DNA of 64,000 nucleotides from positions 6,944,001 through 7,008,000 of the forward strand of contig NZ_CP107995.1 in NCBI RefSeq assembly GCF_036116635.1, in the 5' to 3' direction. The DNA is from Amycolatopsis sp. NBC_00345. Lineage in GTDB: Bacteria > Actinomycetota > Actinomycetes > Mycobacteriales > Pseudonocardiaceae. The notes below the pieces were generated by a model. The model did no database searches and was not told the DNA's origin. It saw nothing but the letters and a program-made list of their open reading frames with translations. Shown one piece after another: positions 52,352 to 60,229 of this stretch (its first letter is position 1; each line of letters opens with the position of its first letter). The translations under genes were made by a program, and so were the position numbers.

Positions 52352-52825
52352 TCAGCCGCGCCAGCGGTTGTTCATGAAGGCGTCGTCCTCGTCGTCTATT
52401 TCCTCAGTGCTCATACGGCGCCGACCGCCCGGTGCGGGCCCGGGGCGGACCGACGGGACCGGGGGCAGCGGGGGCGGAGGAGGCGTCGGCGGAACCGGCG
52501 GGACCGGCTCCGCGTGACGGCCCGTCCTCGGACCCGCGGGGGCGACGTCCTCGATGCCCTGAGAACCGTTCTCGGCCTGGTGTCCCTCGGGCTCGAAGTC
52601 GAACTCCGACACCCCCTGCGGCTGCGGGCGTCCCTTTTCGTCGGCGCGCTTGCCCAGCTCGCGACGGTGCATGACATAGCGTTCGGCGGCCTTCGCCTGC
52701 TTGGTCATGTACTCGTGCGCGCGGGCCTTGATCTCCTCGCCGCGCTGCTCGGTCAGCGTCCGGCGGTCGCTCTGCTCGCGGACGAGAGCGTCCATCCGGG
52801 CCGTGATGCCGTCCACATCGTCCAT
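52352..52825 (-). CDS. 157-residue coiled-coil/proline-rich protein of the ESX-like operon
   Basis: Residues 1-70 are charged and predicted helical (MDDVDGITARMDALVREQ, EQRGEEIKARAHEYMTKQ, AKAAERYVMHRRELGKRAD); the rest is disordered with a PPVPPTPPPPPLPPVPS run and an acidic end. No signal peptide or membrane helix. It starts 7 nt after the stop of the 1095-residue gene and is last before the terminator. It could be a chaperone or companion of the large protein; this is guesswork from position. Confidence 0.7.
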   Translation of the reverse strand: MDDVDGITARMDALVREQSDRRTLTEQRGEEIKARAHEYMTKQAKAAERYVMHRRELGKRADEKGRPQPQGVSEFDFEPEGHQAENGSQGIEDVAPAGPRTGRHAEPVPPVPPTPPPPPLPPVPSVRPGPAPGGRRRMSTEEIDDEDDAFMNNRWRG

Positions 52826-52832
52826 CGCTGGC

Positions 52833-55800
52833 CTACCTCCTCGTCCGGTACGCCGGCGACAGATCCTCGTCGTCGTCGAGCGACCCGGTGATCCGTTGAG
52901 ACGGTTCGGGGCCCGCGTCGAACAGGACACCGCCATCGACACTGTACGCCCGGGAGCCGCGTTCGTGGTCCCCGCCGCCGCCACCCGCGCCGCCTCCGGC
53001 GCCCATGCCGCCCATCGGCATGGCGCCGCCGGCGGGCTGGCCAGGCGCCCCGGCCGGAACGGCCTGACCCTGCGCCGGGAGCGTGTCCGCACCGCTGTGC
53101 TGCGGCACCCCTTCGTGGCTGCCGCCGGTCATCGGCGGCGCGCCCAGTGACTGCTGCCCGGAGACCGCGTCGGCGAGGTGCGCCGGGGCTCCGACACCGG
53201 AGGCCCCGCCGTGCACCGGCGCCGATCCCCCGTCCGGCATACCCGAATGAACGGGCGCACCCGCGTCACCCGCGTGCTGCGCGGGAACGGTGTCCCCGTG
53301 CGTCAGCGGCTGCGCCGGATCGGCGTGGTCCAAGGGCGTGGCGTCCGAAGGCATCTCGGTGCCGTCGACCGTGTGCATCGGCGACGACGGGTCGCCCGTG
53401 TGCTGGGGCATCTCCGTGCCGTCGAACGGCTGCACCGGCGATGACGTGTCGCCCGCGTGCTGAGGCATCTCCGTGCCCTGCACCGGCTGCACCGGCAGCT
53501 CGGACTTGGGCGTGGCGTCGACCGGCGTCAGGGGGTCCGGGCGCGAGGGGTCGCCCGGGTGGCTGCTGACCGCCGGGCCGTGGTCGCTGAGCGGCGGCGC
53601 CGGGTGCCCGCTGTGGCCCGGGGTGTCCGACTCGCCCAGCGTGTAGGTGGACGGGTGGCCGGTGCCGTCGTCGACGGTCACCTTGGTCGGGCCGTCCGGA
53701 CCGTCCGGGCGCTCCGCGGTGATCTTGAGGTCGCCGTCCTGGATGTGGATCTTGCCGTCCGCACCCGGGTGATAGGTGTGCCCCGCACCCGAGCCCTGGT
53801 CGGCGCCGGTGTCGTGGCCGTCAGTGCCGGTGTCGTGGCCGGCGTCGCCGCCCTTGCCGTCGTCGGCGGACCAGTCGAGCTTGAAGTCCTTCGGGTCTCC
53901 CTGGCCCTCGCCGACCTTGATGTCCATGTGGCCATCGTGGTCCGGCTCGGTCATCTCGAAGGTCTTGCCGTTCTGCTCGACCTTCAGCGTCTCCTGCGGG
54001 CCGTCCTTCCCGCCGCCGTCGCCACCACTGCCGCTGCCGCCACCGCCGGGGTGATCGGGCGAGTTCGGGTCCTTCGAGTCGTCTCCGCCGGGGTGATCGG
54101 GCGAATTCGGGTCCTTCGAACCGTCGCCGCTGGTGCCGTCGCCGCCTCCGGAGTCGCCGCCGGTGTCGCCGCCCGTGCCGCCGGTGTCGCCCGGCGGGGT
54201 CAGGTCCGGGATCGGCGGCATGTTCCCGCCACCACCGGAACCGGAGCCACCGCCCGAACCGCCACCGGTGTCACCCGGACCGCCCAGGTTCACGTCCGGC
54301 ACCTTCGGGATCGGCGGCGGGGTACCACCGGAAGGCTTGTCGCCCTGCGGCGTGTCTCCGCTGCCGCCACCGGTGTCCGAGCCACCGCCCGAACCCGAGC
54401 CACCGCCCGAGCCGCCACCGGTGTCGCCCGGGCCGCCCAAGTTCACGTCCGGCACCTTCGGGATGGGCGGCGGGGCGCCGCCGGAGCCGGAACCACCACC
54501 GGAACCGGAGCCAGAGCCGCCACCGGAACCGCCGCCAGTGTCACCCGGCGGCACGTTCGTGTCCGGGATCGGCGGCATGTTCCCGCCACCACCCGAACCG
54601 GAACCGGAGCCGCCGCCCGAACCCGAGCCGCCACCGCTGTCGCCCGGACCGCCCAGGTTCACGTCCGGCACCTTCGGGACCGGCGGCGGGGCACCGCCGG
54701 AACCGGAACCACCACCGGAGCCGCCACCAGGGGGATTGTCACCCTGCGGCACAGTCGTGTCGGGGATCGGCGGCACGTTCCCGCCGCCACCACCCGAACC
54801 GGAACCCGAGCCACCGCCCGAACCCGAACCGCCACCGGAGCCGGAACCACCACCGGAGCCCGAGCCGCTGCCGCCGCCCGAACCCGAGCCGCCACCGGAG
54901 CCCGAACCACCACCAGAGCCGGAACCACCACCAGAGCCCGAGCCGCCACCGGAACCGCCACCCTGGCCGCCGCCGGAGCCGGAACCGCCCTGGCCGTCGG
55001 TCCCCGTGCCGAACTCGTTCTTGACCTTGCCCATGACCTTGTCGAGCTCGTCATAGGCCTGGTTGACCAGGTCCTTGGTGTCCTTGCAGTTCTTGACGAA
55101 CCCCTGGAACAGCCGGTCCCACAGGTCCGGGATGAAGTAGTTCGTGATCCACTGCTTGGCGAGCTTCTCGCCCTCGGCCTTCATGTCGTTCTTGTCGCAG
55201 CAGCCCTTGTCGTTCAGGGTCTTCTGCAGGTTCGTGCCGAAGTTCGCGTCCAGGAAGCCGGCGATCGCGGCCAGGTCGTCGTCGCTGGCGGCCGAGCCGT
55301 TCGCCGCGTTCACGATCTTCTGGGCCATGAGGAAGTCGGCCTTGGCCACGTACTCGGTGTAATCCTGGTTGACCTTGTCGGCCTTGCCCTTGCACAGGTT
55401 GAACACCGCGGTCACCGCGGCGATCGTGGCCTTGGACGCGCCGTCGAGCGTCTGCTGCAGCTTCGTCGCCTTGGGCTGGATGTCGTCGTTGTAGTGGTCC
55501 CACGCCGCGTCGGCGCCCTTGCCCTTCCAGTCCTGCTGCACGGTGGTCAGCGCGGAACTGGTGTCCTTCATGGTCTTGTCGACGCTGTCTGAGCCGGTCT
55601 TGAAGTGCGCGGCGTCGTCCATGAAGTTCTTGAACGAGATCCCGCGCTGCTCGTCGTACGGGACATGGATGTCCTTGTCCATGTCGATCGGGTGGGTGTT
55701 GCCCTTGCAGTCGTCCGGGAACTTCGCGATCAGCGAGCCGAACGTCTCGTACACCTTGAGCGCGGGCAGGGCCGTGTCGAACACCTCGTCCGACGTCTTC

Positions 55801-56120
55801 GTGCCGCCGCCGTCGGCCGTGGGCGGCTGCTTGTCGCCGAGGCCCTTCTTGCCGTCGTCGACCGCCTTCGACTGCATTTTCTCGTTGTAGTCGGCCAGGT
55901 CGCCGGCGCCTTTGGCGTCGTCGTACGCGTCGTCGACCTTTTTGTAATCGACCGCGTAGATACCGCCGGCCGGAAAATAAGCGTCTTCGTACTTCGTCTT
56001 GTCGGCGTCCGGAATCGTGACGCCATCCGTTTCGGCGGCGGCGAGCAGCACCTTTTTCTTGTCCGGCGGGACGGCCGGGTCATCGATGAGCTTCTTGATT
56101 TCTTCCCACGTCTTGGCCAT
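52833..56120 (-). CDS. 1095-residue WXG-like protein with Gly/Ser and Pro-motif repeats (candidate type VII substrate)
   Basis: Residues 1-370 are helical and include a WxG motif in TTVQQDWKGKGADAAWDHYN (about 195) and a Cys-rich segment (NDKGCCDKND). Residues about 370-700 are Gly/Ser linkers broken by two alternating motifs, PPIPDT-VP-GD and PPPxPKVPDVNLGGPGD. Next is a compact beta-like region (ETLKVEQNGKTFEMTEPDHD, ITAERPDGPDGPTKVTVDD), then Pro/His-rich repeats GTEMPQHAGD-SSP and a low-complexity end SYSVDGG-like. No Sec signal. With the coupled 106-residue ESX-like gene it is a likely type VII secretion substrate or surface protein (inference). Confidence 0.75.
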   Translation of the reverse strand: MAKTWEEIKKLIDDPAVPPDKKKVLLAAAETDGVTIPDADKTKYEDAYFPAGGIYAVDYKKVDDAYDDAKGAGDLADYNEKMQSKAVDDGKKGLGDKQPPTADGGGTKTSDEVFDTALPALKVYETFGSLIAKFPDDCKGNTHPIDMDKDIHVPYDEQRGISFKNFMDDAAHFKTGSDSVDKTMKDTSSALTTVQQDWKGKGADAAWDHYNDDIQPKATKLQQTLDGASKATIAAVTAVFNLCKGKADKVNQDYTEYVAKADFLMAQKIVNAANGSAASDDDLAAIAGFLDANFGTNLQKTLNDKGCCDKNDMKAEGEKLAKQWITNYFIPDLWDRLFQGFVKNCKDTKDLVNQAYDELDKVMGKVKNEFGTGTDGQGGSGSGGGQGGGSGGGSGSGGGSGSGGGSGSGGGSGSGGGSGSGSGGGSGSGGGSGSGGGSGSGSGGGGGNVPPIPDTTVPQGDNPPGGGSGGGSGSGGAPPPVPKVPDVNLGGPGDSGGGSGSGGGSGSGSGGGGNMPPIPDTNVPPGDTGGGSGGGSGSGSGGGSGSGGAPPPIPKVPDVNLGGPGDTGGGSGGGSGSGGGSDTGGGSGDTPQGDKPSGGTPPPIPKVPDVNLGGPGDTGGGSGGGSGSGGGGNMPPIPDLTPPGDTGGTGGDTGGDSGGGDGTSGDGSKDPNSPDHPGGDDSKDPNSPDHPGGGGSGSGGDGGGKDGPQETLKVEQNGKTFEMTEPDHDGHMDIKVGEGQGDPKDFKLDWSADDGKGGDAGHDTGTDGHDTGADQGSGAGHTYHPGADGKIHIQDGDLKITAERPDGPDGPTKVTVDDGTGHPSTYTLGESDTPGHSGHPAPPLSDHGPAVSSHPGDPSRPDPLTPVDATPKSELPVQPVQGTEMPQHAGDTSSPVQPFDGTEMPQHTGDPSSPMHTVDGTEMPSDATPLDHADPAQPLTHGDTVPAQHAGDAGAPVHSGMPDGGSAPVHGGASGVGAPAHLADAVSGQQSLGAPPMTGGSHEGVPQHSGADTLPAQGQAVPAGAPGQPAGGAMPMGGMGAGGGAGGGGGDHERGSRAYSVDGGVLFDAGPEPSQRITGSLDDDEDLSPAYRTRR
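54030..55000. repeat. coding Gly/Ser and Pro-motif repeat array
   Basis: DNA-level repetition of GGC/AGC-type codons encoding the GSGGG linkers, interrupted by three PPIPD units and three KVPDVNLGGPGD units. It is inside the 1095-residue gene and explains long antisense ORFs of PEPEPP type on the other strand. Confidence 0.7.
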
Positions 56121-56440
56121 CAGCGGCCACCCCCAGCCCCGTTGATCTGGCCGTACTGATCGTCTTCATTGCCGGCGTACTGGGCCCCGGCCTGCTGGAT
56201 GCTCGAACCGAACGTGGTGAGCGCGCCGTTGTAGCCGTTGACCGAATCCGACAGCGCCTTGGCCCCGTCCAGGTACTTCTGCGCGTGGTCCCCGTGGGCC
56301 TTGCCGAAACCCTCCTTGGTGACCTCCGCGGTCCCCAGGTCCGGGTTGGCGTCGAGCAGGTCCTTGCCCAACTGGGTGATCTTCTTCGAGGCCGTTGCGA
56401 TCGCATCGGTTGACGCGGTGTAGCCCCCGCTGCCGCTCAT
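56120..56440 (-). CDS. ESX-like small secreted-type protein
   Basis: A 106-residue helical protein (YTASTDAIATASKKITQLGK, then HAQKYLDGAKALSDSVNGYN and LTTFGSSIQQAGAQYAGNED) with the size and two-helix layout of WXG100/EspC-type type VII substrates, though a canonical WxG is absent. Its stop overlaps the ATG of the 1095-residue gene, so the two are probably made as a pair and may be co-secreted. No EccC or other secretion machinery gene is in the window. Confidence 0.7.
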   Translation of the reverse strand: MSGSGGYTASTDAIATASKKITQLGKDLLDANPDLGTAEVTKEGFGKAHGDHAQKYLDGAKALSDSVNGYNGALTTFGSSIQQAGAQYAGNEDDQYGQINGAGGGR

Positions 56441-56454
56441 CTGCGCTTCTCTCC

Positions 56455-56724
56455 CTAGCTGGCCCGGTCGGCGCCGGTCGGTTCGTTCAAGGCTTCGGCG
56501 AGCACCTCGGCCACGGCAGCGATATCGGTGAAACGGTCGAGCTGCTCGAGGTCGATCGTGACATCGTGGTGGACTTCCAGTGCGGCGAGCAGCCGCACCC
56601 GTCCCTTGGAGTCGATGCCCAGCTCTTCGAGCGGGCTGTCCGCCCCCACCAGTTCCGGGTCGAGCCGGAAGGTGTCGATCACGACCTTCGCGACCTCGGC
56701 ACAGAGATCATCCACGGCCGTCAC
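56455..56724 (-). CDS. acyl carrier protein
   Basis: An 89-residue carrier protein with the phosphopantetheine attachment site in LEELGIDSKGRVRLLAALE (Ser about 45, Lys in place of the usual Leu after it). GTG 56724 overlaps the end of the FAAL gene, so it should receive the acyl group activated by that ligase. GTG 56715 is an alternative start. Confidence 0.85.
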   Translation of the reverse strand: MTAVDDLCAEVAKVVIDTFRLDPELVGADSPLEELGIDSKGRVRLLAALEVHHDVTIDLEQLDRFTDIAAVAEVLAEALNEPTGADRAS

Positions 56725-58375
56725 CGTACCGCGCCCTCGCTGCGGACCGCGCAATTTTGCCGCTTGATGTGCGCGGAAGGCCTCCAGGAGCGACCAAAGA
56801 GACACTCCGCAGCGTCAGGCCGTATTCGCGGGACACCGCACGGAGCACGGCACGGCGTACTTCGATCTCATCGGCCTCGCCGGTCCATTCGGCCGCGACC
56901 ACCGCGCCCTCACCTTCTTCGCCGTTGACCCCGAAGGCCGCGACCCGGCCGCGGCGGACGGCCGGATGCGCCTGCTCCGCAGTCACTTCCAGGTCCTGCG
57001 GGTGGTAATTGCGGCCGTCGATCACGATCAAGTCCTTCAGCCGCCCGGTCAGGTACAGCTGGCCCCGGTGCCACACACCGAGGTCTCCGGTGCGCAGCCA
57101 GCCGCCGTGGCCCTCCAGCCACGCGTCGAACGTGTTGTCCTCGCGCGCCCAGTACCCGGTGCCGACGTGCGGGCCGTGGACCCAGACCTCGCCGACGGTG
57201 CCGTCCGGGGCCGCCTCGCCGTCCCGCACGACCCGCACCAGTTGCCCGACCGGGTGACCGACGGACACCAGTTCCTGGCCGCCTTCGATCTCCACGGCCT
57301 CACCGGCGGCCAGCGCTTCACGGTCGAAAGTGGCGCTCGTCGGCCCTTCCGGCCCGGCGCTCGTCACGTACACAGTGGCCTCGGCCAGGCCGTACGAAGG
57401 CCGGTGCGCCTCGCGCCGGAAACCCAGCGGTCCGAACACTTCCTGGAAGCGGGCGACCGTCGCGGGACGCACCGGTTCGCTCCCGTTCAGCGCGATGCGC
57501 ACGCCGGAGAGGTCGAGGCCGTCCGGCGGGGGCGCCGCGGCGGCCAGGTCGAACGCGAAGTTCGGGGCCGCGGTGAACACGTCCGGGTGATCCGCCAGCT
57601 GTCGCAGCCAGCGTTCCGGGCGGTGCACGAACTCGACCGGCGACATGAACACCGACCGGCAGCCCGCGTGGACCGGGACGCACAGCAGCTGGACGAGCCC
57701 CATGTCGTGGAAGAACGGGATCCAGCCCAAGCAGGTGGTGCCGGGGCCGACGGAGTAGGCCAGGCACGCCTGCCAGCAGGCGGCGGCCAGCGCCCGGTGC
57801 GGAATGATCACGCCGGCCGGATCGCGGGTCGAACCCGAGGTGTACTGCAGGTACGCGGGGGTTTCCGGGGCGGGCAGGACCGGCTCCGCGGGCGGCCCGG
57901 ACAGCTCGTCCACGACCACCAGCTGCTCAGCCGGCACGAACTCGCGCACCCGCTTCACCGCGCGGCGCGAGGTCAGCACGAGCGAGGCGGAACAGTCGGC
58001 GAGGATCCCGGCCAGCCGCTTCCCGAGTCCCGGGCTGGCCGGGTCCATCAGCGGCACCGCCGTCATCCCCGCGGCGAGCACCCCGAAGAACGCGACCGGA
58101 TAGGCGAGTTCCTGCGCCGCGATGACCGCGACCCGGTCCCCCGGCGCCGCCGTCTCCCGCAGCCGCGCCGCCACCACGCCGACGCGTGTGACCAGCTCGG
58201 CCCAGGTCAGCGTCTCCTCGACCCCGGCGGAGTGGTCCTGGTGGGTGAACGCGGGCCGCTGGTCGCCGGCGCGGGAGAACAACAACTCCACGAGGGAAAC
58301 GCCCAAGACGGCCTCGGGCACGGAAACGGGCGCCTGAACCGGCGTCGAAGCAGGGGAGGACAACGGCTTCACCAC
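56708..58375 (-). CDS. fatty acyl-AMP ligase (FAAL, FadD32-like)
   Basis: A 555-residue adenylate-forming enzyme. Core motif YLQYTSGSTRDPAGVII (about 187-203), WIPFFHDMGLVQLL (typical of FAALs), YGLAEATVYV, and the hinge/A8 region YLTGRLKDLIVIDGRNYHPQDLE as in FAALs, with the C-terminal Lys in RTSSGKIARS. It should form acyl-AMP and pass the acyl chain to the adjacent carrier protein rather than to CoA. There is no polyketide synthase nearby; instead ESX-like secreted proteins follow in the same operon, an unusual pairing. Confidence 0.9.
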   Translation of the reverse strand: MVKPLSSPASTPVQAPVSVPEAVLGVSLVELLFSRAGDQRPAFTHQDHSAGVEETLTWAELVTRVGVVAARLRETAAPGDRVAVIAAQELAYPVAFFGVLAAGMTAVPLMDPASPGLGKRLAGILADCSASLVLTSRRAVKRVREFVPAEQLVVVDELSGPPAEPVLPAPETPAYLQYTSGSTRDPAGVIIPHRALAAACWQACLAYSVGPGTTCLGWIPFFHDMGLVQLLCVPVHAGCRSVFMSPVEFVHRPERWLRQLADHPDVFTAAPNFAFDLAAAAPPPDGLDLSGVRIALNGSEPVRPATVARFQEVFGPLGFRREAHRPSYGLAEATVYVTSAGPEGPTSATFDREALAAGEAVEIEGGQELVSVGHPVGQLVRVVRDGEAAPDGTVGEVWVHGPHVGTGYWAREDNTFDAWLEGHGGWLRTGDLGVWHRGQLYLTGRLKDLIVIDGRNYHPQDLEVTAEQAHPAVRRGRVAAFGVNGEEGEGAVVAAEWTGEADEIEVRRAVLRAVSREYGLTLRSVSLVAPGGLPRTSSGKIARSAARARYGDGRG

Positions 58376-58777
58376 ACACCGGGAGCACCGGCGAAGGGAA
58401 TCCGGTCGGCGCTCCCGCTTCCGCCCGGCCGCGACATGCGCACCACCTTACCGCTCACGGCGACCACTCCACCACACGCGCACCGGCGCCCGGCGATATG
58501 CGAGTCGAATCTGCCCGAAGGTTCCCCGTTCTCCGTCGCGAAAGACCTTTGTGCACTTCACGACATTATCATCAGCAAATATTCCGGACGATTTCCGTGA
58601 ATTCGCTAAGGTGAATTCGCTAAAGTGAATCAGCTGACACCATGAATACGAACGAGCACGCACTGGTGATCGGCGCGGGCATCGCCGGGCCGGCCGCCGC
58701 CAGACGAGCCGTCGCCCGTCGAGCCCGTCGCTGTCCGGCGGATGCAACGCCGTGGGGGCGAGCGGGGACAAGAGGGT
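58376..58777. other. intergenic region with operator-like repeats and a gene remnant
   Basis: About 400 bp between the divergent FAAL operon and the ECF sigma gene. It includes three 14-bp direct repeats (58597-58638), an AT-richer stretch at 58540-58640, and the beginning of a flavoprotein gene (58642 on). The rest shows nothing recognisable. Confidence 0.6.
58597..58638. promoter_or_regulatory. three tandem 14-bp repeats
   Basis: GTGAATTCGCTAAG (58597-58610), GTGAATTCGCTAAA (58611-58624) and the diverged GTGAATCAGCTGAC (58625-58638) are contiguous and end 3 nt before the ATG of the flavoprotein remnant. The GAATTC core is palindromic. This looks like a repressor operator left over from the original flavoprotein gene or still serving the FAAL operon. 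Confidence 0.55.
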
Positions 58778-58860
58778 GTGACGACATTCGTGGATCAAGA
58801 GCGGGGGCGGGGCATGCGGGCCGACGACGGCGCGGATGCCCCCGACTCCCCCGCTGGTGA
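58642..58860 (+). pseudogene. truncated N-terminus of a FAD-dependent oxidoreductase
   Basis: ATG 58642 begins MNTNEHALVIGAGIAGPAAA, the GxGxxG dinucleotide-binding start of PHBH-type FAD monooxygenases. After about 24 residues the reading becomes Arg-rich with no family resemblance, and the frame runs into the sigma-factor gene. The rest of a roughly 400-residue enzyme is missing. It appears to be the leftover of a deletion that joined this start to the sigma region. Confidence 0.6.
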
Positions 58861-59428
58861 CGACCGGGCCGCGTGGGAACAGGCCGCAGGCGGGGATGTC
58901 GCCGCGTTCGGGGAGTTGTTCCGCCGGCATGCCGGCGCGGTGTGGAACTACGCCTACCGGCTGACCGGGTCGTGGTCGGCGGCCGAGGACCTGACCTCCT
59001 CGACGTTCCTCACCGCGTGGCGGCGGCTCGGCGAGGTGACGCTGGTGAACCACAGTGCGCGGCCGTGGCTGTACACCGTGACCAGCAACCTGGCCCGCCG
59101 TGAGCAGCGCAGTCTCGGCCGGTTCTCACGGGCGTTGTCGCGCCTGCCGCGTGGTGGCGTCGTGCGTGACCACGCCGAGGACGTGGCCGGCCGGGTCGAT
59201 GCGGACCGCCGGCTGCGGGTGGTACTGGACGCGGTCGCCACGCTGCCACGGGCCGAGCGGCGGGCCGTCGAACTGTGCCTGCTGGGCGGCTTGTCCACCG
59301 GGGAGGCCGCCGCGGTGCTCGAGATCGCCGAAGCGAGCGTGCGGGCCCGGATTTCCCGGGCCCGCAGCCGGCTGCGCGGCCTGCTGCGGGACACCACCCT
59401 CAACGCACTGACCGCCGAGGAGCTGTGA
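58778..59428 (+). CDS. ECF-type RNA polymerase sigma factor
   Basis: A 216-residue sigma-70 family protein. Region 2 is GELFRRHAGAVWNYAYRLTG...AEDLTSSTFLTAWRRL and region 4 is LPRAERRAVELCLLGGLSTGEAAAVLEIAEASVRARISRARSRLRGLL. It belongs to the group of short ECF factors. GTG 58778 is used; ATG 58814 is an alternative that keeps both regions. The stop overlaps the next ATG (TGATG), coupling it to a membrane-anchored protein that is the probable anti-sigma partner. Confidence 0.9.
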   Translation: MTTFVDQERGRGMRADDGADAPDSPAGDDRAAWEQAAGGDVAAFGELFRRHAGAVWNYAYRLTGSWSAAEDLTSSTFLTAWRRLGEVTLVNHSARPWLYTVTSNLARREQRSLGRFSRALSRLPRGGVVRDHAEDVAGRVDADRRLRVVLDAVATLPRAERRAVELCLLGGLSTGEAAAVLEIAEASVRARISRARSRLRGLLRDTTLNALTAEEL

Positions 59429-60174
59429 TGACCGACAACGACGACCGGCCGGCGGACCGGCCGATGCCCGAACACCTGCAGGACGCTCTGTGGAGCCGGA
59501 TCCGGCCGGAGCTGACGGCCCCGCGCCGCCGGCAGCCGGGCCCGCCGTTGGCGGTCGCGGCCGTGGTCGGCGTCCTCGCGGTCGGTGCCGTGGTGGCGTT
59601 CGGGCCGGGGCACGAGGCGGGCCCGAACCCCACCGCGATACCGGCCGGCGCCGGGTCCCTGCCCCAGCCCGCGCCCGACCCCGCCGACGTGAAACTGGTC
59701 AAGGACTGCGTGGACGCCACCCTCGGCTACGGGTACGCGGTGCCCGCCCCGGGCAGCTGGCGGCCGGCCGCCAAGATCGATGCGGACACTTCGCACGGTT
59801 TCATGGTCATCCGCAATGACATCTCCGCGGCGGTCTGCGTCATCGACGGCGACAAGTCCCCCGGCATCATGGGTGCCGACTCCGACGAAATGGCCGGTCG
59901 GCGCTTCGGTTACGCCAAGCTCACCGCAAAGCTCCCCTTTAACAGCTTCACCGGTATCGGCGGCCTCCACGAGCCGACGTTCGAGTTCGGGATCGTGACC
60001 ACCGAGGTGGCCGCGGTTTCGGTGGTGGGGCCGGACGGTTCGGTGTTCCCGGCGACAGTGCGCGACGGCACGTTCGCCGTGAAGATCAACGACGGGCGCG
60101 GCGGGGTCCGCACCGAATACCGCGCCCGAATGACCATGAAGAACGGAAATGTCATCGAAGCTCCGTTGAAATAG
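59428..60174 (+). CDS. membrane-anchored protein coupled to the sigma factor (possible anti-sigma)
   Basis: A 248-residue protein with a short cytoplasmic N-terminus (MPEHLQDALWSRIRPELTAP), one membrane helix (about 40-60, PLAVAAVVGVLAVGAVVAFG) and an extracytoplasmic domain with a Cys pair (KDCVDATLG, AAVCVIDGD). No zinc-binding HxxxCxxC anti-sigma motif is present. Translational coupling to the ECF gene suggests it is the regulator of that sigma factor, but this is inference. Confidence 0.7.
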   Translation: MTDNDDRPADRPMPEHLQDALWSRIRPELTAPRRRQPGPPLAVAAVVGVLAVGAVVAFGPGHEAGPNPTAIPAGAGSLPQPAPDPADVKLVKDCVDATLGYGYAVPAPGSWRPAAKIDADTSHGFMVIRNDISAAVCVIDGDKSPGIMGADSDEMAGRRFGYAKLTAKLPFNSFTGIGGLHEPTFEFGIVTTEVAAVSVVGPDGSVFPATVRDGTFAVKINDGRGGVRTEYRARMTMKNGNVIEAPLK

Positions 60175-60229
60175 CGCTTGACCCCCGGGTTCTCTCGCCG
60201 CACTTTCCCGCATAAGGAGCAAGACCATA

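Noticed and set aside
54030..55000. Regular short DNA repeats that might suggest a CRISPR array
   Set aside because: Repeats are in frame and encode protein linkers; there are no unique spacers of constant length.
53457..55592. Long + strand ORF (711 codons) and a Pro/Glu repeat ORF at 54133-55056
   Set aside because: They are antisense shadows of the Gly/Ser repeat gene; the composition follows from its codons and there is no ribosome binding site.
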